Origin: Phycisphaerae bacterium
GTDB lineage: Bacteria > Planctomycetota > Phycisphaerae > UBA1845
NCBI GenBank assembly: GCA_021604825.1
Contig: BQJS01000149.1
Coordinates: forward strand, 1 to 12,182
Direction: 5' to 3'
Length of the DNA: 12,182 nt
Shown here: piece by piece, positions 6,195-12,182 of the stretch
Position numbering within the stretch: the stretch's first letter is position 1
Layout: each line of letters begins with the position of its first letter
Translations under genes and position numbers: made by a program
Notes under the pieces: model-generated
What the model saw: the letters and a program-made list of their open reading frames with translations, nothing else
What the model was told of the DNA's origin: nothing
Databases searched by the model: none

Positions 6195-7913
6195 TCAGTT
6201 GACGAAGCGCTTGGCGAAATACTTGGCGCTGAGGTACTCACCGGTGGCGAACTTGGTCAATTCGTTCCAGCTCATGATGTTGCCGGGACCGAATACTCGG
6301 GTGCGGAAATACTCGCCGGCTTTTGGCTGATTGTAGAAGCATGTTTTGTCGGGGTTTTTGATGCCCAGGACTTTCTGAGCGGCGTATGCATGCACCTGGG
6401 CGGCGAATAAGTCGCCCATCATGTAGCTGTGGTAGTAGACGGGCACGGACAAAACGTGAATCTTGGCGGCATAGCCAGGAAGCGTCAGATCGTCAGGCGG
6501 ATTCATCAGTTGGTATTTCTTCTTCAGATCCCACCAGAGTTTGCTGAGGTCTTGATCGGGGTTGGCGTACATGGCCATCTCGAAGCGGACCATCACCTGC
6601 GTCCAGCGTGAGAAGATCAGCTTTTCGATGCGGAGTGAAGCTTGGGCGGCTTCTACGGCTTGCTTGGCTTCTTCTGCGGACAAGCCACGGACGTTGACCA
6701 GCCAGTCTTCGTTCTTGACGAGTGCACCAAACATCATCGCAGCCCCCTCGGTGGTGATGCTGTGGGACGGTTCGCGCAGAAGGAAGGGCAACTCGCGATC
6801 GATGTACTTGTCATAAACGGCGTGGCCCACTTCGTGCATGAGCGTGTCGGCCCAGTACATGTTGGGTTTGAGATTGCAGAGGACGCGGATGTCGCCTTCG
6901 CGGTCGATGTGTGTGCAGAAGGCGTGGGGGGATTTGCCTTCGCGCTCGTAAAGGTCGCTGCGTTCGATGATGTCTTCGCAGGGCATGCCCAGGCTGGCGT
7001 AGTACTGCTTGGTCAGGGCGATCATGTCGACGTCGGTGAACAGATCGTCGAGGTTGACCGACTCCATGCCGGGGGCTTCCTGAAAGAATAGATCGCCGAA
7101 GTGCCAGGGACGGAGTTGGTCCTTGGTGATGTTGAAGCGCTTGGCCATCCGCTCGTCGATGTCGGATTTGAGCTTGGCGAAGGGCTTGCGGGTCAGGGTG
7201 TCTAGTTCGTCGAACAGATCGACGAAGGCATTCTTGTCGATTTCCTGAGTGGCTAGCTTCATGTCGTAGAAGTTATCGAAGCCGAGTTCTTTGGCGATTT
7301 TGTTGCGATACCCGACGACGGCTTTTAGGTCCGGGGCGATTTTCTTGCCGACGCTGGTGTAACCCATCCAGGCCTGCATCGCTTCGTCCGAATCTTTTGA
7401 ATCTTTGAGGATCGCGCGGACATCGTTTTCGGTGATTTTTTTGCCGCGTACTTCGCTGCGATGGGTGTTGAAGATTTGTTCGACCTTGTTTTCGATGTCG
7501 AGGATTTTCGTTTGCAGGGACTGGTCGGCTTGGGCGGGTAGAAATTGAAAGTACATAACGTCCAATTGGCGGGCAGACTTGGGATCATGTACCGATCCGG
7601 ATTTTCTGAGAGCGTCGATTCTCTTGAAGAAATCGCGATCGCTGTGGAGATTGAGAAGGTCGGTGTCGGCTTTCTTCTTTTTTGCGAAGTCTTCATCTTT
7701 GCCAGAGATGGACGCCTCCCACCAAGCGTTGGACGACGTGAGGAACAAGGGTTTGAGGCGGGTGAGGTAGGCGTCGCGAAGGGAGACGAAATCGGCGTGG
7801 GTTTCTTCGGCCGATTCAATGCCACTCGGAACGTCGTTGGCGAGCGCATTCGACGCCGTGCATAGAGCAAGGACTGCGCCAAACGCGACCACCGTAGTTG
7901 CATGAATTGTCAT
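6195..7913 (-). CDS. Exported M2/M3-type zinc metallopeptidase (peptidyl-dipeptidase A-like)
   Basis: This 572-residue enzyme is a gluzincin peptidase: HEVGH at 360-364 gives two zinc-binding histidines and the catalytic Glu361, and Glu389 in SITTEG is the likely third ligand. The overall pattern (the HSDRDFF, LRPWHFGD and CTHIDREGD segments before the zinc site, all-helical character) fits the bacterial M2 family related to angiotensin-converting enzyme, with M3 oligopeptidases the nearest alternative. Such enzymes cleave short peptides. YHSYMMGD at 494-501 may provide substrate-contacting His/Tyr. Residues 1-25 form a signal peptide ending SNALA, so it acts outside the cytoplasm. The start at 7913 is chosen because AGGAG lies six bases upstream and the signal peptide begins there; the frame stays open 91 codons further up, but that part is Arg/Pro/Ser-rich and not protein-like. 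It is a single-gene unit with its own terminator. Confidence 0.9.
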   Translation of the reverse strand: MTIHATTVVAFGAVLALCTASNALANDVPSGIESAEETHADFVSLRDAYLTRLKPLFLTSSNAWWEASISGKDEDFAKKKKADTDLLNLHSDRDFFKRIDALRKSGSVHDPKSARQLDVMYFQFLPAQADQSLQTKILDIENKVEQIFNTHRSEVRGKKITENDVRAILKDSKDSDEAMQAWMGYTSVGKKIAPDLKAVVGYRNKIAKELGFDNFYDMKLATQEIDKNAFVDLFDELDTLTRKPFAKLKSDIDERMAKRFNITKDQLRPWHFGDLFFQEAPGMESVNLDDLFTDVDMIALTKQYYASLGMPCEDIIERSDLYEREGKSPHAFCTHIDREGDIRVLCNLKPNMYWADTLMHEVGHAVYDKYIDRELPFLLREPSHSITTEGAAMMFGALVKNEDWLVNVRGLSAEEAKQAVEAAQASLRIEKLIFSRWTQVMVRFEMAMYANPDQDLSKLWWDLKKKYQLMNPPDDLTLPGYAAKIHVLSVPVYYHSYMMGDLFAAQVHAYAAQKVLGIKNPDKTCFYNQPKAGEYFRTRVFGPGNIMSWNELTKFATGEYLSAKYFAKRFVN

Positions 7914-8216
7914 GGGACTCTCCTGTGGTGATAAGGATACGGTTGTCGATTCACCGGTGGCTGATTTCGCGCGCTTAGGCAATTGCGGATCGGTGATCGG
8001 GTCATTGTGATTCGCGCACGATATAGCAAAGGAGGGCGTGAGGCAATCGGGCTGTGGGGCGGCGATTGAAGGGGAATTCTCGGGTGATGGGATTGGCGAA
8101 TTCAACGCACGGCAGCGCCTCCATGTCGCGCTGTTTCTGCGGTTTCGTTGTTTCCCTCTTGTGTGAACTCTGGCGAGCCTGCTCAACCGGCGGTGTCCTT
8201 GCGCTGGCAGATCACG
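7914..8216. other. Intergenic region upstream of the metallopeptidase
   Basis: This stretch of 303 bases contains the peptidase ribosome-binding site (AGGAG, 7920-7924) and a possible minus-strand promoter. I see no gene. No T-tailed hairpin follows the small acidic gene that stops at 8217, so its transcript may run into the peptidase gene. Confidence 0.6.
8020..8046 (-). promoter_or_regulatory. Possible promoter of the metallopeptidase gene
   Basis: On the minus strand TTGCCT (8041-8046) and TATATC (8020-8025) are separated by 15 bases. The spacing is short and the -35 is weak, so this is a tentative call; it would give a leader of about 100 bases. Confidence 0.28.
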
Positions 8217-8570
8217 CTAAATGTAGTCGGGTTCGTCCAGGTCTTGGAATTCATTACGGCGTTCGCGAAGGACCGAGATCACAGCCGACACTTCGACGCC
8301 GGCTTCGTGTATTGCTGCCAGGCTTTCGCTGCTGAGTTTTTGAATCTGCTCAGAGTATGCAGGGTCCGAGTCGCGTTCGGTTTCGGCTTCCTGGTTGGCT
8401 GATCGGATGGCGATCTTCAACAGTCCGACAAGCTCCTGGATTTCGCCGCCGAGTACTTCGCATCGTTCGTAGATGTCTTCGCGTTCCTGTCCTTCAACGT
8501 ACGGATAATCGTTGAGCAGTTGGACCATTTCATCGCGAACATCATCGAGCTGTTTTGCAATGTCTTCCAT
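8217..8570 (-). CDS. Small acidic helical protein of unknown function
   Basis: I do not recognise this 117-residue protein. It is strongly acidic (30 Asp/Glu against 11 Lys/Arg) and appears almost entirely helical, with heptad-like spacing of Leu, Val and Ile at about residues 5-60 and 75-108 and an acidic, Ser-containing break at about 60-72 (QEAETERDSDPAYSEQ). There is no signal peptide or membrane segment, so it should be cytosolic; a coiled-coil or helical-bundle adaptor is possible. One cysteine (residue 38) is present. A Shine-Dalgarno GGGGAG (8578-8583) lies seven bases before the ATG, and a run of nine A (minus strand) lies just above it. These, the codon structure and the absence of a better frame support a real gene. 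Neighbours do not suggest a role. Confidence 0.72.
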   Translation of the reverse strand: MEDIAKQLDDVRDEMVQLLNDYPYVEGQEREDIYERCEVLGGEIQELVGLLKIAIRSANQEAETERDSDPAYSEQIQKLSSESLAAIHEAGVEVSAVISVLRERRNEFQDLDEPDYI

Positions 8571-8583
8571 CGTGTCTCTCCCC

Positions 8584-8882
8584 GTTGCCCTTTTTTTTTA
8601 GAGGCGATTCGACCGGGCGCGACTTGGGGTTCGCGCTGCCGGAGTTGTCTCGGGGGAAAGCTACGATACGATTCTTGCCGCGCGCTCGGCTGACATGCTA
8701 TACAGCCGTTTCGGCGAAATGAGGATGGAATCGTTCAGGATTGTTGGACAGGTTTTGGTGAAGATGAACGTGATATTTGGAGACTTTACATTGACGGTTG
8801 TGCGCGCCGCGTTTGAATCGCTCGGCCTATAACTTCAGTGGTAAGTTTATCGGAATGTTCGTTCGTGAAAGCCAACAGATGA
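8584..8882. other. Intergenic region between trpF and the small acidic gene
   Basis: About 300 bases without a supported gene. It begins with a nine-base T run (8591-8599). A 37-codon plus-strand frame (8719-8832) has no ribosome-binding site, and a weak TTGCCG-N18-TATACA pair (8675-8704) lies before it; this is too little to call a gene. I find no clear terminator for trpF. Confidence 0.5.
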
Positions 8883-9560
8883 CTACGAAGAGGTGGCCGG
8901 TGTTTTGGCTGCTTGGACGAATGCGTTCATCAACTCCGCACACTTGCGGCCCGGTGATTTTTCGACGCCCGACGATACGTCAACGGCCCACGGTTGGGCG
9001 ATGCGGACAGCCTTTGCGACGTTCGATGGATTGAGCCCACCCGCGAGAATCGCGAGGGGAGGATTCGGCGTGATGGCATTGAGCTGCGCCTTGTTGACGA
9101 TGTTCCAATCGAACGTCTTGCCCGTTCCGCCAAGTTGAACGGGGTCGTGTGTGTCCAACACGACGCCGAGCGGTGGGGCTGAATCAAGGCTGTTGATTCG
9201 CGATTCGAGGTCGGTTGGGAATACGTCCGGTATTATTCGATGCACCAGAATTGGAATGAAGCCCTCGCGCAAGAGAGGCGTCACGGCATGGTCATGGTCG
9301 TCGCCGTAAAGTTGCACGGTTCGAATGCGCAACTGCGCGATGGCGTTCCAAAGGGAATCGCCAATCGGGTTCATCTCGACATTGACCAGGGCGACCGGCG
9401 TGCAGAATGGCGGTATCGCTGCGACGATGGTGGCGGCGATATCGGGCGTGATTTTTCTGGGACCTGCGACGAAGTTGAGTCCAATGGCATCCGCGCCGGC
9501 GTTGGCGGCTAACATGGCGTCTTCCGGGTTCGTGATGCCGCAAATTTTAACCCGCATCAT
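8883..9560 (-). CDS. trpF: Phosphoribosylanthranilate isomerase (tryptophan synthesis)
   Basis: This 225-residue cytosolic TIM-barrel enzyme catalyses the Amadori rearrangement of N-(5'-phosphoribosyl)-anthranilate to CdRP, the third step from chorismate to tryptophan. Diagnostic pieces are all present: VKICGIT at 4-10 with catalytic Cys7, VQLYGDD at 82-88 (VQLHG in most homologues), LGVVLDT with catalytic Asp136, LAGGLNPSNV (172-181) and VDVSSGVEKSPGRK (193-206), the last two forming the phosphate-binding loops. The segment after GLNF is about two residues shorter than usual. Length is normal for a stand-alone TrpF. The start at 9560 has AAAGGAT about nine bases upstream; the frame remains open above it without a better start. 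No other trp gene is nearby, so the pathway is split in this genome. It is divergent from the lipoprotein gene. Confidence 0.96.
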   Translation of the reverse strand: MMRVKICGITNPEDAMLAANAGADAIGLNFVAGPRKITPDIAATIVAAIPPFCTPVALVNVEMNPIGDSLWNAIAQLRIRTVQLYGDDHDHAVTPLLREGFIPILVHRIIPDVFPTDLESRINSLDSAPPLGVVLDTHDPVQLGGTGKTFDWNIVNKAQLNAITPNPPLAILAGGLNPSNVAKAVRIAQPWAVDVSSGVEKSPGRKCAELMNAFVQAAKTPATSS

Positions 9561-9601
9561 ATGACTAAATCCTTTGCGACTTTCCCTTGTCGGGTGGTGT
9601 G

Positions 9602-9630
9602 ATTGTCTTCGATTCATCTGGTCCTGCCAA
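9602..9630 (-). promoter_or_regulatory. Predicted promoter of trpF
   Basis: On the minus strand TTGGCA (9625-9630, five of six consensus bases) and GACAAT (9602-9607, four of six) are spaced by 17 bases. Transcription would begin near 9595, about 35 bases before the start codon. There is no room for a trp-leader attenuator in such a short leader. Confidence 0.42.
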
Positions 9631-9786
9631 ATCGGGCAAGGCGTAACGATTGGGCTGATTGCACGATAGCCTCTGTTGTCCAACTGGTGGATGATTATGG
9701 GGCATGGGCATTCGACGGGTCAAATATCGGGCTTCAAATAAGCGGTTGGCTTGTTTGGTGATCGCACCGATCAGGCTGGCCGTTTC

Positions 9787-9814
9787 TTGACCGTGGGTCA
9801 GGCGGCTTTACACT
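9787..9814 (+). promoter_or_regulatory. Predicted promoter of the lipoprotein gene with overlapping inverted repeat
   Basis: TTGACC (9787-9792) and TACACT (9809-9814) are spaced by 16 bases. The start point would be near 9821, 53 bases before the chosen ATG. An inverted repeat TGACC-GTG-GGTCA (9788-9800) overlaps the -35 element and could be an operator. With trpF transcribed the other way, the 313-base gap 9561-9873 is a two-promoter divergent region. Confidence 0.45.
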
Positions 9815-9873
9815 ACTTGTTGATTGTGGGCTGGATCTTCATGTTAGGGCACTTGCGCGGCGATATAGTCAGA

Positions 9874-10647
9874 ATGCGAATAATAACGACACTATTGATT
9901 TCGTTTTGTCTGGTCGGAATGTGCGGGTGCCAGAAGCGCAGCACCGCAGAGAATTTCGGGAAGACGTATTATCTTGACGGTGCGGGCAACTGGGGCTTTG
10001 GTGCTTCAGAAGTTCCCGGTGGTTTGGAGCAAGCCGGTTATCACGGTGACGTCGAGCTTTATGTTTGGACGATGTCGTTCAACCCGCTCGTCGATCAGTT
10101 GAACATTCCTGGCGCGCGTTTGCGGGCGTCGGCGCTGGCTCGGCGGATCGAGAGTTATCATGAGCGTCACCCGGATCGGAAGATCAACGTCATCGCGCTT
10201 TCGGCTGGCACGGGTGTTGCGACCTGGGCGATCGAAGACTTGAAGCCGGGTCTCAAGATTCAAAACCTGATTCTTTTGGGTTCGTCTCTTTCTCACAATT
10301 ACGACATGAGGCGGGCGCTTGAAAAGATGACGGGCAAGATTTACGTCTATCATTCGCCGCATGACGAAGTGCTGGAGACGGTGAAGATCGTCGGGACGAT
10401 TGATGGCAAGCGCGGGGTTAGCTCGATCGGGCTCGTCGGGTTGAAAGCGCCGCGCGGCATGGAACATCGCGTTGTGAACACGCCATGGAATCGAAGTTGG
10501 ATTCGGTTGGGGTGGGCAGGCGCACATACTGACTGCACGAATAAGAAGTTCGTTCGGTACGAAATCGCGAAACACATCCTGGATGGACCGGGGGCTGAGA
10601 CGCCCACCCAACCGCGAAGGCGGGCTTCGGTCGCATCGGCAAAGTAG
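9874..10647 (+). CDS. Lipoprotein with alpha/beta-hydrolase-like triad
   Basis: This 257-residue protein is predicted to be lipid-anchored: MRIITTLL begins a short hydrophobic signal ending GMCGC, with Cys19 the likely lipidated residue (Cys17 is less canonical). The body has the order expected of an alpha/beta hydrolase: a strand followed by VIALSAGTG, where Ser110 sits in an A-x-S-x-G nucleophile elbow; HSPHDEV with Asp164; and AGAHTDCTN with His218. This suggests an esterase- or lipase-like enzyme in the envelope; the substrate is unknown. The C terminus (about 240-257) is a Pro/Arg/Ala-rich tail. The start at 9874 is chosen for the signal; an in-frame ATG at 9841 is an alternative, and neither has a clear Shine-Dalgarno. 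The promoter at 9787-9814 excludes the furthest upstream ATG at 9751. The family assignment rests on motifs alone. Confidence 0.78.
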   Translation: MRIITTLLISFCLVGMCGCQKRSTAENFGKTYYLDGAGNWGFGASEVPGGLEQAGYHGDVELYVWTMSFNPLVDQLNIPGARLRASALARRIESYHERHPDRKINVIALSAGTGVATWAIEDLKPGLKIQNLILLGSSLSHNYDMRRALEKMTGKIYVYHSPHDEVLETVKIVGTIDGKRGVSSIGLVGLKAPRGMEHRVVNTPWNRSWIRLGWAGAHTDCTNKKFVRYEIAKHILDGPGAETPTQPRRRASVASAK

Positions 10648-10650
10648 CGT

Positions 10651-10680
10651 GCCGATTTCGAATGATCTGAAGAAATCGGC
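10651..10680 (+). other. Hairpin after the lipoprotein gene
   Basis: GCCGATTTC (10651-10659) pairs perfectly with GAAATCGGC (10672-10680), 9 bp with a 12-base loop, starting three bases after the stop codon. No T tract follows, so it may protect the 3' end or act as a weak terminator rather than a standard intrinsic one. Confidence 0.5.
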
Positions 10681-10729
10681 CCCCAGACTCGTGGCGGTCC
10701 GTTCGGCATTCCCTAGAATAATCCCCTTG

Positions 10730-10741
10730 GAATCATGATTC
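10730..10741 (+). promoter_or_regulatory. Palindrome upstream of pepD
   Basis: GAATCATGATTC is a perfect 12-bp palindrome 38 bases before the pepD start. A -10-like TAGAAT (10714-10719) precedes it, but no -35 is visible. It may be a regulator site; twelve-base palindromes also arise by chance. Confidence 0.25.
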
Positions 10742-10779
10742 TGTCGTTTGAGTTTTCTCTATCGAGGAAGGGGATCTTC

Positions 10780-12182
10780 ATGTCCGCCGATCGCGCGTCC
10801 GCCGATTTGACCCAACTGGAACCAAAGCCTGTCTGGCAATTTTTTGCTGGGATGACGGCTGTCCCCAGGCCTTCCAAGAACGAGGCGAAGATTCAAGCGC
10901 ACATGCTCGGTGTCGCGGAATCGCTTGGATTCAAAGCCAAGCGGGATGCGGCTGGGAATATCGTGATTGCGGTGCCGGCATCGCCCGGATGCGAGGGAGC
11001 GCCGATCACGGTGCTTCAAGGGCATTTGGATATGGTTTGCGAGAAGAACGCCGGGGTGGATCAGGATTTCGATAACGAACCGATTCGCACGGTGATCGCC
11101 GAAGATGGTGAGGGCTTGCAGATCGTCCGAGCCGACGGGACGACGCTGGGTGCGGATAATGGTATCGGCGTGTGCTTGGCGTTGGCGGCTGCCAGTGATC
11201 CGGACGTGGTGCACGGACCTCTTGAATTGCTCTTTACGTGTGATGAAGAAGAGGGCATGACCGGGGCGAAGGCGTTGGCGCCGGATTCGTTTGACGGTCG
11301 GCGACTTATTAACTTGGATTCGGAAGAGGACGACGCACTGTACATCGGCTGTGCTGGCGGTCGTGATACGAATCTGACTTGGCGTTTTGAGACGTCAGCG
11401 GTTCCGTCAGGATCGGAATGCTGTTGCGTTTCGGTGTCGGGTCTTCGCGGTGGGCATTCGGGTGGCGATATCCATGAAGGGCGAGCGACGGCCAACCGCT
11501 TAATCGTGCGGACGTTGTTACGCGTTTCGGGTGTGCAGATTGCGTCCATCAATGGCGGGAGCAAGCGCAACGCAATCGCGCGAGAGGCGTCGGCTGTTGT
11601 GTGTGGGCCGGCTGGCACCCTAAAAGCGCTCGAAGATGCTGCGAAGGTTGTCGCGGCGGAGGCGACGGCTGAGTCGTTTGAAGACGGAATTCGCATCGAT
11701 GTGACGAACGCGACGGCTGAAGACTGCAATGCAGCAGTGTCACTCAATGACACTGACAGACTTTTGAATGCATTGATGGCCATTCCGCACGGGGTCATGG
11801 GGATGCATCCTAAGATTCCGTTGCTGGTGCAGACTTCGAACAACATTTCGACGATTGCAACGGAAACAGTTGGAGGCGCGGCGACTGTAGATGTCGGAAT
11901 GTTGACGCGCAGCTCGTCGGACACACGCAAGATGGAAGCGCTGGATCAGATCGCGAAGGTGGGCGTGCTCTCGGGAGCCAAGATCAGCAACGCCAACGAC
12001 TATCCGGGGTGGGAGCCCAATCCGGATTCGGAGCTTCTACGGACTTGCTCTCGGATCTATGCGGATAAGTTTGGCAGCGAGCCGATCGTCGCGGCGATCC
12101 ATGCCGGTTTGGAGTGTGGGATCATTGGCGAGCGGGTCGGGAAGATGGACACGATTTCGTTTGGCCCGCGGATCGAGGGGGC
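10780..12182 (+). CDS. pepD: PepD-type aminoacyl-histidine dipeptidase (M20), truncated by the window edge
   Basis: The window shows 467 residues of a cytosolic M20-family dipeptidase that hydrolyses Xaa-His and other dipeptides using two metal ions. Visible sites are QGHLDMV with ligand His82 and Asp84, GADNGIG with bridging Asp126, DEEEGMTGA with general base Glu156 and ligand Glu157, NLDSEE with ligand Asp180, GGHSGGDIHEGRANR-like residues at 224-240 (the PepD hallmark after the lid boundary), and IHAGLECG with His441. The protein continues past the right edge; family members are about 485 residues, so roughly the last 20-30 are missing, starting in the SFGPRIEG segment near the C terminus. 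The start at 10780 has GAGGAAGGGG ending six bases upstream. There is no signal peptide. It follows the lipoprotein gene by 132 bases with a hairpin between, so it is probably transcribed separately. Confidence 0.95.
   Translation, partial: MSADRASADLTQLEPKPVWQFFAGMTAVPRPSKNEAKIQAHMLGVAESLGFKAKRDAAGNIVIAVPASPGCEGAPITVLQGHLDMVCEKNAGVDQDFDNEPIRTVIAEDGEGLQIVRADGTTLGADNGIGVCLALAAASDPDVVHGPLELLFTCDEEEGMTGAKALAPDSFDGRRLINLDSEEDDALYIGCAGGRDTNLTWRFETSAVPSGSECCCVSVSGLRGGHSGGDIHEGRATANRLIVRTLLRVSGVQIASINGGSKRNAIAREASAVVCGPAGTLKALEDAAKVVAAEATAESFEDGIRIDVTNATAEDCNAAVSLNDTDRLLNALMAIPHGVMGMHPKIPLLVQTSNNISTIATETVGGAATVDVGMLTRSSSDTRKMEALDQIAKVGVLSGAKISNANDYPGWEPNPDSELLRTCSRIYADKFGSEPIVAAIHAGLECGIIGERVGKMDTISFGPRIEG

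Noticed and set aside
5986..6195. A 69-codon minus-strand frame starting in a TGATG overlap with the metallopeptidase stop codon, as if translationally coupled.
   Set aside because: It reads directly through a strong T-tailed terminator (6098-6135), has Arg/Pro-rich low-complexity content and resembles no protein I know.
7914..8186. A 91-codon N-terminal extension of the metallopeptidase.
   Set aside because: The extension is Arg/Ser/Pro-rich, whereas the ATG at 7913 has a good Shine-Dalgarno and begins a clean signal peptide.
8719..8832. A 37-codon plus-strand frame (MRMESFRIVG...) with a weak promoter-like pair upstream.
   Set aside because: There is no ribosome-binding site, the frame is short enough to occur by chance, and I recognise nothing in it.
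11061..11930. A 289-codon minus-strand frame antisense to pepD.
   Set aside because: PepD is unmistakable on the plus strand with all metal ligands; the antisense frame is Ser/Pro-rich and arises from codon bias.

Overview
The window looks like chromosomal DNA from a planctomycete, possibly a Phycisphaerae-type lineage. This rests on three things seen here: a secreted protein ending in a duplicated dockerin-type calcium loop followed by RAVVAAPANFF, a neighbouring protein with a PEP-CTERM sorting tail, and sparse, mostly monocistronic housekeeping genes with long gaps. The taxonomic call is inference. Nine protein genes are supported. There is no tRNA, rRNA, CRISPR array, insertion sequence or phage gene.

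Layout from left to right: a minus-strand terminator (43-80) and the minus-strand UbiB/ABC1 kinase-like gene (260-1957); a 725-base divergent gap holding a good sigma70-type promoter and a leader of about 325 nt; a plus-strand surface-protein pair, the dockerin-type protein (2683-3882) and the PEP-CTERM protein (4021-4716), separated by a 14-bp perfect hairpin and closed by a strong terminator (4806-4840). Then, on the minus strand, come a PfkB fructokinase-type sugar kinase (4898-5809), a secreted M2/M3-type zinc peptidase (6195-7913) with its own terminator, a small acidic protein of unknown function (8217-8570) and the tryptophan enzyme TrpF (8883-9560). The last part is on the plus strand: a lipoprotein with an alpha/beta-hydrolase-like triad (9874-10647), divergent from trpF, and PepD dipeptidase (10780 to the right edge, truncated).

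The genes do not form one pathway. The only pair that looks functionally linked is the exported dockerin-type and PEP-CTERM proteins, which probably share a transcript and may be displayed together at the cell surface. The two peptidases (one exported, one cytosolic), the sugar kinase and TrpF are separate metabolic genes with their own predicted promoters.

The parts most worth a second look are the surface pair (54 of 56 identical bases between the two dockerin repeats, similar N-terminal domains, a long structured leader and overlapping hairpins beside the second ribosome-binding site) and the UbiB protein, whose two family-defining motifs carry substitutions. No new multi-gene system is evident.
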